DNA of 64,000 bases from Maratus speciosus (lineage: Eukaryota; Arthropoda; Arachnida; Araneae; Salticidae): positions 280,967,083 to 281,031,082 of the forward strand of contig OZ010799.1 in assembly GCA_963932465.1 (NCBI GenBank), given 5' to 3'. The translations under genes were made by a program, and so were the position numbers. This document shows, piece after piece, positions 55,687 to 64,000 of the stretch. Position 1 is the first letter of the stretch; each line of letters starts with the position of its first letter. Below the pieces are notes generated by a model. That model saw nothing but the letters and a program-made list of their open reading frames with translations, ran no database searches and was not told the origin of the DNA.

Positions 55687-56535
55687 TCCTCTTTAAGATG
55701 GAGTCATATTATTTCCGTATTACTTGATTTTATGTATATAATCATAGTAAATTTTGTATTTATGAATTTTTTCATAAGAGTGCAACAGCTATTGCACCAA
55801 GGTCTAGATATATATAAAACAAGTTATAGTACGAACGCACTTCATTCGCTTCTTTTCCCATACAATTTCCGACTTTTTTAGTGTTTTATTATTACAATTA
55901 CTAAAGTAAATTGTTCTAAACGTAACGTGAGTTACCATGCATATACAGAGTTTTCAAAAAACATATACGCAATTTAAAATATTTTAACATTACAGATTAT
56001 AACGCTCTCGATCATGTTATTTGAGAACGAGGACACTTGGGCCATTACAGAATATTAAAAAAAAAAAATTCCAAAATAATGATGAGAATACAAGTATAAA
56101 GCATTTCAATTCACAACTTTTTTTGAGAATTGAAAATGCATTAATAGTTTTGTATTATTCGGCGTATTCACATACTTGAAGCTTTTAGAAATTGATTTTA
56201 ATCGAAACATGTATAGGTTAGAATGAGGGTTGCCAGCAACATGCTAAAATTTTATTTTGGATACTACTAGTTCTAGACGATGACCTCTACAAATGTTTTA
56301 TAATTTTCTTGATCTAGCGGGTATCCATTCTGAAAAACACAGTCAAAAAAGGTGTTAAATACTAGTATTTTGCTAAAGAGAAATTGACCTTCTGTAAAAC
56401 CTTTATATTATTGGAAGTATTTCCGTAAGAAAATACTGGTAGTTTCCTTTTCTTTTAACTTCGTTTTTCCATGATCACTCGCTACCCTGAATATTTCCCT
56501 TAAAGAAATATTCATTTGTTTCGACCCTTTCGTGG
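55687..56535. other. AT-rich DNA, no gene seen
   Basis: No gene or element recognised. A 68-codon hydrophobic frame at 55675-55881 has no supporting motif. Confidence 0.4.
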
Positions 56536-56539
56536 GCTC

Positions 56540-56955
56540 TGGGATATATCTGTACCTTGGAACAAAAAGGGCCAATGTCCAAAATTGAGAAATTTGAGTT
56601 AAATGCACGAATGAATTCAGGATGCTATATAAAGTAATTGTTAAAAGGGCCAAAGTCCTCCCAATATTAGATCATTGGAAACAAAATATTTTGTTGAGGC
56701 CAATGTTACTTAGTGCTAATGTAAAAATGGCCAATTTAAAATGTAAAAAAAAAAAAAAAAAACCTAAATCAATGTAACATTAGATTGTAGTGAGAAAAAC
56801 ATTACTGAATTGAAAGGTACAACTTTGGAAAATAATGGTACAGAAATCGTAGCACAAGATTCTTAAAATTACTCAAAATTAAATTGGGTTTTCTGCCATT
56901 TGAGAAAAAAGCACATTGGCCCTTTTTGTTCCAAGGTACAGATATATGTCCCACT
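56540..56955. mobile_element. Inverted-repeat element, AACAAAAAGGGCCAATGT arms
   Basis: GGGATATATCTGTACCTTGG and AACAAAAAGGGCCAATGT at 56540-56577 are mirrored at 56912-56954. The arms are about 40 bp and nearly exact; AAGGGCCAA-like words repeat inside. The element overlaps or abuts a piggyBac-type MITE on its right. Confidence 0.75.
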
Positions 56956-57118
56956 TAATTTAAATTACCAAATGCAACAATGCAACCGGAAATTTTAAAC
57001 AGAAGTTTACATTTATAATACATTTGAAGGGAAAGTTTTTACTTATTATGAAACAGATTTGTTCGTAATTCAATCATTTCAACGTTTTAGCAACAGAAGT
57101 ATTTTCCCAATGAAAGGG
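56950..57118 (-). mobile_element. piggyBac-type MITE, truncated
   Basis: Right end ACAGAAGTATTTTCCCAATG, AAAGGG and TTAA (57119-57122) is the reverse of the 35022 copy. Its left end is missing at the junction with the previous element. Confidence 0.65.
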
Positions 57119-57299
57119 TTAATCCCATAATTTCTATTAGAAATCAAAGACGACTCTTTGTATACGAAAAAAGTGATATTCAAAATAAAATTTTAGTATT
57201 TTCCTGGTGATTGTAGTTACAACTATTTATTATTATTATTATTATTTTTATATTTAAAGTATTTGTTATTTCGAAATTGGTTAACGTAAAAAGAATTAA

Positions 57300-57521
57300 C
57301 GCTTCGTGGTCAATACCACCAGAGTTGCGGCATTTAATTTTAATCCACGAACGTCACATCGACACCAGTATTTTTAAACAAAATTTCCGATTTCTTATGT
57401 ACACGAATAAATGCATTGACTTTTTACAAATAAGTATTATCTTAAATTAGTGTCCTATTGTGACGTTTGATTATTAAAAAAATCGGAAAATTTCCTGCTC
57501 CTGGCAGAAGTACTTAGACCG
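57300..57521. mobile_element. TTAA MITE, CGCTTCGTGG terminus
   Basis: TTAA (57296-57299) then CGCTTCGTGGTCAATACC; right end GTACTTAGACCG then TTAA (57522-57525). 222 bp. The interior has AATTTTAATCCACGAACGTC and TTGACTTTTTACAAATAAG words like those of the piggyBac-type MITEs. Confidence 0.6.
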
Positions 57522-57797
57522 TTAAGGGTTACGTGTAACACATTTTTAAAAAGTTTCCCTGATTATCTCGAATTATCTCGGGTGCATATATATTACAATT
57601 AATTACTAGAGCGAGAAAACTTGAGCATGGCACAACGATTTCTTTCGTCACGTTTTTACTTGGCTGGAAGCTTAAAAATAAAGAAAATATTATATAATAT
57701 AATAAATTATATCTAATAAATTTCATATATTATTTGATTGGCAGTTTTCCAAGTTTTGTGATGTGAAATGCAAATGAAGAATTGCAATGATATAATT

Positions 57798-57804
57798 GCA
57801 AAAA

Positions 57805-57837
<33 letters not shown>

Positions 57838-57840
57838 AAA
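57798..57840 (+). repeat. Poly(A) tract
   Basis: About 40 bp, almost all A with a few G. It marks the left edge of the second satellite copy. Confidence 0.85.
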
Positions 57841-60523
57841 AGTGCCCAGCTAAACTGATGGCATTGAGCTCACAGACTATTCACACTAATTGTATATTAT
57901 ACTCTTATTTTAAAGAATAATGCCACTCAAAAAAATAAGTGAAGGGGAATTAGCCCCCGTTTCCCCCTTTATACTTAACCAGTGAACCTCCAAATCTAAT
58001 CAGGAAAGCTCCTTATCATAATAAACCGGTATACCAAATTTGTAGCAAATCGAATAATCTTGCAAAAAAAAAAAAAACATTTATCTAAATTAAGGTGGTG
58101 GACTAACCCTTTATCCTTAACCAATGAATCGCCAAAACGAATCAGGGAAGCTCCTTAACATAATAAACCGGTATACCAACTTCGGAGCAAATCGAATCAT
58201 TCTGCATGAAAAAACCCATTTATCTAAATTAAGAGGGGCGGGCTAACCTCCCTTTTCCCCCTTTACCCTTAACCAATGAACCCCAAAACTAATCAGGGAA
58301 GTTCCTTAACATAATAAACCGGTATACCAAATTCGGAGCAAATCGAATCATTCTGCATGAAAAACACATTTATCTGAATTAAGGCGGGTGGACTAACCCT
58401 GTTTTCCCCCCTTTATCCTTAACCAATGAACCCCCAAAACTAATCAGGGAAGTTCCTTAACATAATAAACCGGTATACCAAATTCGGAGCAAATCGAATC
58501 ATTCTGCATGAAAAACACATTTATCTGAATTAAGGGGGGTGGACTAACCCCGTTTTTCTCCTTTTATCCTTAACCAATGAACCCCCAAAACTAATCAGGG
58601 AAGTTCCTTAACTTAATAAACCGATATACCAAATTCGGAGCAAATCGAATCATTCTGCATGAAAAACACATTTATCTGAATTAAGGGGGGTGGATTAACC
58701 CCGTTTTTTCCGCTTTATCCTTAACCAATGAACACCCAAAACTAATCAGGGAAGTTCCTTAACATAATAAACCGGTATACCAAATTCGGAGCAAATCGAA
58801 TCATTTTGCATGAAAAACCCATTTATCTGAATTAAGGGGGAGTGGATTAACCCCGTTTTTCCCCCTTTATCCTTAACCAATGAACTCCCAAAACTAATCA
58901 TGGAAGTTCCTTAACATAATAAACCGGTATACCAAATTCGGAGCAAATCGAATGATTCTGCATGAAAAACCCATTTATCTGAATTAAGGGGGTGGACTAA
59001 CCCCCCTTTTCCTCCTTTATCCTTAACCAATGAACCCCCAAAACTAATCAGGGAAGTTCCTTAACATAATAAACCGGTATACCAAATTCGGAGCAAATTG
59101 ACTGATTCTGCATGAAAAACGCATTTATCTGAATTAAGGGGGGTGGACTAACCCCGTTTTCCCCCCTTTACCCTTAACCAATGAACCCCCAAAACTAATC
59201 AGGGAAGTTCCTTAACATAATAAACCGGTATACCAAATTCGGAGCAAATCGAATGATTCTGCATGAAAAACGCATTTATCTGAATTAAGGGGGGTGAACT
59301 AACCCCCCTTTTCCTCGTTATCCTTAACCAATGAACCCCCAAAACTAATCAGACAAGTTCCTTAACATAATAAACCGGTATACCAAATTCGGAGCAAATT
59401 GAATGATTCTGCATGAAAAACGCATTTATCTGCATTAAGGGGGGTGGACTAACCCCGTTTTTCCCCCTTTACCCTTAACCAATGAACCCCCAAAACTAAT
59501 CAGGGAAGTTCCTTAACATAATAAACCGCTATACCAAATTCGGAGCAAATCGAATCATTCTGCATGAAAAACACATTTATCTGAATTAAGGGGGGTGGAC
59601 TAACCCCGTTTTTCCCTCTTTATGCTTAACCAATGAACTCCCAAAACTAATCAGGGAAGTTCCTTAACATAATAAACCGGTATTACCAAATTCGGAGCAA
59701 ATCGAATCATTCTGCATGAAAAACACATTTAACTGAATTAAGGGGGTGGGGTGTGGACTAACCCCGTTTTTCCCCCTTTATCCTTAACCAATGAACTCCC
59801 AAAACTAATCAGGGAAGTTCCTTAACATAATAAACCAGTATACCAAATTCGGAGCAAATCGAATGATTCTGCATGAAAAACTCATTTATCTGAATTAAGG
59901 GGGTGGACTATCCCCCCTTTCCCCCCCTTTATCCTTAACCAATGAACCCCCAAAACTAATCAGGGAAGTTCTTTAACATAATAAACCGGTATATCACATT
60001 CGGAGCAAATTGAATGATTCTGCATGAAAAACCCAATTATCTGAATTAAGGGGGGTGGACTAACCCCGTTTTTCCCCCTTTACCCTTAACCAATGTACCC
60101 CCAAAACTAATCAGGGAAGTTCCTTAACATAATAAACCGCTATACCAAATTCGGAGCAAATCGAATCATTCTGCATGAAAAACACATTTATCGGAATTAA
60201 GGGGGGTGGACTAACCCCGTTTTTCCCTCTTTATCCTTAACCAATGAACTCCCAAAACTAATCAGACAAGTTCCTTAACATAATAAACCGGTATACCAAA
60301 TTCGGAGCAAATCGAATCATTCTGCATGAAAACCCATTTAACTGAATTAAGGGGGTAGTGTGTGGACTAACCCCGTTTTTCCCCCTTTATCCTTAACCAA
60401 TGAACTCCCAAAACTAATCAGGGAAGCGCCTTATCACAGTGAACCTAGGAAAAAATTTTGAAGCAAATCGGATGTTTCTATCAAGAGTTATCGCGTTACG
60501 TACATACGTACGTACGTACATAC

Positions 60524-60554
<31 letters not shown>

Positions 60555-60605
60555 CAGAACGGGCGGGCACATTAGCTCTCAGGCTTTGATAGCCTGTGAG
60601 CTAAA
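57841..60605 (-). mobile_element. Palindromic element, right half only
   Basis: Starts with GCCCAGCTAAACTGATGGCA, matching 11175, then the reverse minisatellite (57950-60440), then the TACG/CATA microsatellite (60497-60557) and AGCTCTCAGGCTTTGATAGC stem, matching 15830. The left arm and the outermost terminal repeat are missing. No hAT insertion is present between microsatellite and stem. Confidence 0.85.
57950..60440 (-). repeat. ~149 bp minisatellite, about 17 units
   Basis: Same unit as 11235-12880. Units are more alike here (AAACTAATCAGGGAAGTTCC, AATTCGGAGCAAATCGAATC, TAACCCC after GGGGGGTGGAC) than in the first copy, which suggests local homogenisation. Unit starts lie about 146-165 bp apart. 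Confidence 0.9.
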
Positions 60606-60807
60606 AAGTGATGATTTTTTTCAATTTTTTTTTAAATTGTTAAAGGGAACGGTTAACAGAAATAGGCTTTTAAAAGTTGCAAACATAGAAATCCAAAATT
60701 ACAGCTAATTACGCAAAGTAGTTATCGAGATGTTTTTAAAATATAACTGCACTGGATTACGTTTTCAAACTTTTAAAAATGAATTCAACATTCAAAGTTT
60801 CCAACTT
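60606..60807. other. Short non-coding gap
   Basis: TTAAAGGGAACGGTTAACAG near 60640 resembles the end of the TTAA element at 19785 but no partner end was found. The 89-codon frame at 60439-60708 runs across the satellite and microsatellite and is not a gene. Confidence 0.45.
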
Positions 60808-60811
60808 TTAA

Positions 60812-61044
60812 CCCTTTGAGCTCTGGTGGGTGAATTTCTTCAGAATTCTGAAATGACACATTGGCACCACTATTTCACAAGCAAAAAATTCGGTTTACAA
60901 TATACTAAAAAAAAAAAAAATGTATTAATCTATTTTCAAATAAATTTGGTCAATTATTCCGATGACATTATGACATTTGGGAATTAAAATTAAGTGGGAA
61001 TTAAAATTAAGTGGGAAGAAATTCAACCATCAGAGCTCAAAGGA
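60812..61044. mobile_element. piggyBac-type MITE, TTAA/CCCTTTGAGCTCTGG
   Basis: TTAA (60808-60811) then CCCTTTGAGCTCTGGTGGG; right end ATCAGAGCTCAAAGGA then TTAA (61045-61048). 233 bp. GGAATTAAAATTAAGTGG is duplicated in tandem at about 60980-61016. Confidence 0.85.
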
Positions 61045-61242
61045 TTAACCTGTTTCATCCCCGTGCTGTGTGATTTGAATGACTTTCCGTTTTGTATCCG
61101 AAAATAAAATGTTCCAAATAATCCAAATTTCTAAATCAGGTGTCAGTATTGAAAATTTTCAAGACAATTTCTGTATATAGACTATTCCTAAGACAAATTT
61201 GGGCTTATCATTAATTAGTAGGCTATATTATTTACCGATTAA

Positions 61243-61997
61243 GGGGTCTCAGGACTCTTAAAGCTTTAAAATTTTCGAAATTTTATTTTTTTTTAGATAT
61301 TAAACTACTATTTTTTCTGAACATTTTGGTATAAACATTCCCTTGAAATTCCTATTAGAACAGAAGTTATGGCTTTTAGAATTATACACGCTCAATAGCT
61401 GAAGCGGCGTTTCAGAAATTTTGAAGTCAATTTTCTCCAAATGACGTTTTTGGGCATAACGCGCACGATATCTCAAAAATTTCTGAATTTTTTTTCATGA
61501 AATTTTCAAAACATATGTTTCATGTTAGTCTCTATAAACTGAACCTAAAATTTCCTTCTTATTGTTCAGAAATATATTCTTTATAGGTGATTATACTGTT
61601 GAAAATTTCTAAATTTTGCATTAACTAAATGCAACTTAGTATTAAAAATAGAAAAATGCTTTAAATACAAATTTATTTAGATTCAGAGTAATTATTACAA
61701 TGTGAAGCATAAGTAGGACCGAAAATTTTCCTTCTACTTGCAAAATTTATTTTGTGATCGTGCGCATAATCTGTTATGCCGATTTTCCGCTCGTCAAATG
61801 TCTGACATTTTGGAGCCCACTGTAAATTCTAATTATGCATCTTGTAATTTTTCAAATACATTAATTGAAAGAACATACTTATATCTTTCATCCCAGTATA
61901 AAATTTTGTCTTAAAATCAATTACATTTTAAGATATTATATGTTGAAAATGGTCTCTTTTTTTTCGATTTTTCCAATTTTAAGAGTCCTGAGACCCC
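61243..61997. mobile_element. TTAA-target element, GGGGTCTCAGGACTC termini (copy 2)
   Basis: TTAA at 61239-61242 and 61998-62001. GGGGTCTCAGGACTCTTAAA at the left, GAGTCCTGAGACCCC at the right. 755 bp. Inverted relative to the copy at 26077. The same internal words occur in both (TCATTTGGTGAAAA-type and GCGCACGATATCTCAAAAA). Confidence 0.9.
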
Positions 61998-62001
61998 TTA
62001 A

Positions 62002-62845
62002 TGCAGTCAAATTTTTATTTGATAATTTGCCCCAATGATAAACCATAAGTGTATATAGAGGAACTCAAGTGTTACATGATCTGTTTTCACATTTGGCGCT
62101 TTCTATTGGTCTTATGGTGAAATATTGTGTGTTACTTACGTCTGATAACAATGGAGTTATGAATGTAAAGTAGGAACCGTACAGTGTAGAGTTCAGGAGT
62201 TGCAAGTGAAGTAACTGGGTTGTCACAAGATAGCGGCTGACCTTTTACATCGGATCAACAGTTTCTGATTACCGTCGAAGCAAACTTCCATCAGAAAATA
62301 ACTTAATAGAAAATTTAGCCTTATTTTAGCGGCTTACTCATGCATGATTTCTTTCAGAAATGTGATAAAAATTTCTATTCATTTTTACTGGTGGCAGTCG
62401 GCCTGGTTATTATAATTTCTTTCAGTGACACTGAAAGGAGTTTGTATAGCTGCCAACTTGTACGGACTTTTCTTACCACTAAAATTTAATAGATTTTTTT
62501 TTACTTATTTAAACGTTAAAATTGCTTGAATTTCGGTCATTCAATTAGCTAAAATTTACTATTAAATTTTAATGCTATGAAAAATCCATTCATGTTGGCA
62601 GCTATGAGTTTGTTTAATTTGCCATGATATGGCGGAAATGTAGGGCCTGACTACCGCTGAACAAAACTTCCTCCAGTAAAAATAAATATTTCTTTTTAGC
62701 CATAATGATGACTGAAATTCTGTATTAATAAGGCGTTTAAATAAGGAGAAAATTTATATTCAAATTTACTGGTGGTTGTTTGCCCCATGTAGTAGCGAGT
62801 CACTGCGAAACTCAGCACAGTTGAAGCTTCACCGTTTTGAGGATA
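62002..62845. other. Non-coding DNA, no gene seen
   Basis: No element recognised. TTTACTGGTGG and GACTACCGCTGAACAAAACTT / GATTACCGTCGAAGCAAACTT phrases recur loosely at about 62265-62400 and 62650-62775, hinting at an old duplication. Confidence 0.4.
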
Positions 62846-62853
62846 TGTCAGTT

Positions 62854-63041
62854 CAGTGTTGCCAGATTGGGGATTTTTTTGTCCCCAGATTTTTGATTGA
62901 ACCGCTTTTTGGAAATAGAAATATTCGACGTATGTAAATACGGATTTAAAATTCTGAAAAATAAGACGAATTATACTATTTTTAAAAAGTGGTAACAGTC
63001 AAATAATTTGAATTAAAACAGTCCCCAAACTGGCAACACTG
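62854..63041. mobile_element. hAT-type MITE, 188 bp
   Basis: CAGTGTTGCCAGATTGGGGA to TCCCCAAACTGGCAACACTG. Flanks TGTCAGTT (62846-62853) and TGTCAATT (63042-63049), an 8 bp duplication with one change. Terminus CAGTG fits the hAT rule. Confidence 0.85.
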
Positions 63042-63049
63042 TGTCAATT

Positions 63050-63850
63050 CCTCTTTATTCACAGTTCCATGGTGATAACATGCATTTAAAATCGTGAAGT
63101 CTGTTTTTGCTCTGATTTGTTATCACGGGGAGGTTATAACATATTTTGTTGATACTGAAAGCAATAGACACAAAAGTAGTTATTAATTCTGAAAACTATA
63201 AAAATCATTATAAAAATTAATATATCGTTGAATAGTTGTTATTGTGCAGTGCAAATACTTTTAAATAAGTACATAATTTAAAATTACAATTTTTGAGCGA
63301 TTTTTATTAAATAACTCTGGGGTGACATGATGACAATAAGTCTAACAAAAGCATAAATAATTATTTTCACAATTTTTCTAGTGCATAATTAACAAAATTA
63401 GATTCAAATATAATGTTTTCCGAACAAAATAAAAAATCACGTATTAAAGGTCAATAACGGGTGGTGAGTTTTTTATCTCCAAGACTTTTTTAAAGAAGTG
63501 TTTAAACTACGTGAATTTCTTTTATACTTTAAAAGTGTATTGTTAAAAAAGAGATTGGAAGTTTTATTTCAACAAAATTGAGAGTTCTTTCGTTTTCACT
63601 TTGAAGTAGATATTGAGACTTGAATTATTTCAACTGAAGGATTCTTATAGTTCGCAGGTTAAAGTTTTTGGTTGTTAAACTTCTCCGTGAGTTCTTTGAA
63701 AATAACAAGTTTCTTTTTTGTTCTTGTTTTTATATCCTTTATTTCTCAGATTCGAATTTTTCTATTTCCGGTGTTCATTAGAAAGGATTACTAGATTTAT
63801 TTTTTCCCTAAAAATAATCAAGATTTGGTTTTCAAACAACGGACGTTGTA
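63050..63850. other. AT-rich DNA, no gene seen
   Basis: No gene or element recognised. Confidence 0.45.
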
Positions 63851-63854
63851 TTAA

Positions 63855-64000
63855 CCTTTTATCTACTGATGATGCTTATAAGTACCATTAAAATAACTTG
63901 TTATAAAATTCATTTAATACATAGATTAATAGTAATACAGTTTATAATGAGTTATAGATGTATTACTTTATCTTGTTCCAAAAGCATTATGGGTTACACA
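63855..64000 (+). mobile_element. TTAA MITE, second copy of the 29595 family, cut by window end
   Basis: TTAA (63851-63854) then CCTTTTATCTACTGATGATG; the following 145 bp match 29595-29740 closely (TAAGTACCATTA, CATTTAATACATAGATTA, CAAAAGCATTATGGGTTACA). Confidence 0.75.

Noticed and set aside
57950..60440. CRISPR array
   Set aside because: The ~149 bp units repeat over their whole length with no unique spacers; it is a minisatellite in an animal genome.
60439..60708. 89-codon frame with a Tyr/Thr/His repeat
   Set aside because: Reads through the TACG/CATA microsatellite.

Overview
This is a 64 kb, strongly AT-rich stretch of animal nuclear DNA in which I can recognise no intact host gene, no rRNA or tRNA gene and no CRISPR array. 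It consists of transposable elements, many inserted into one another, separated by AT-rich DNA in which I see nothing. The mix (BEL/Pao and Ty3/Gypsy LTR elements, an RNase H-bearing LINE, Helitrons, pogo/Tigger, hAT, mariner-type and TTAA-target elements, long inverted repeats and minisatellites) suggests an arthropod, perhaps a spider or other chelicerate. That assignment is inference; no single sequence here proves it.

Layout. 1-8.7 kb: a BEL/Pao pol gene broken inside its reverse transcriptase by about 4.4 kb of other repeats, then two pogo/Tigger relics and two foldback elements. 9.3-16.1 kb: a large palindromic element whose arms carry arrays of a ~149 bp minisatellite; a degenerate hAT-like transposon sits in its right arm. 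A second, partial copy at 57.8-60.6 kb lacks the hAT insertion and so shows the empty site. 16.2-20.5 kb: piggyBac-type MITEs, a truncated Helitron and a TTAA element. 20.8-29.6 kb: one complete but dead Ty3/Gypsy element with two LTRs and a TGTA target duplication. 29.6-38.2 kb: MITEs in otherwise blank AT-rich DNA. 38.2-47.9 kb: two related Helitrons in opposite orientation, the first carrying a four-level nest ending in a LINE with a 13 bp target duplication. 48.5-64 kb: short tandem repeats, a GC-rich hAT element with a perfect 8 bp target duplication, more MITEs and the second satellite array.

How it fits together. Nothing here looks like a working pathway; the coding relics are independent transposon proteins with stops and frameshifts. 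The most informative structure is stratigraphic: several families occur twice, once with and once without an insertion, so target duplications and relative ages can be read inside this one window. The most unusual item is the palindromic element with expanding minisatellite arms (9330-16056 and 57841-60605). Element boundaries were read by eye and may be off by several bases where no target duplication is stated.
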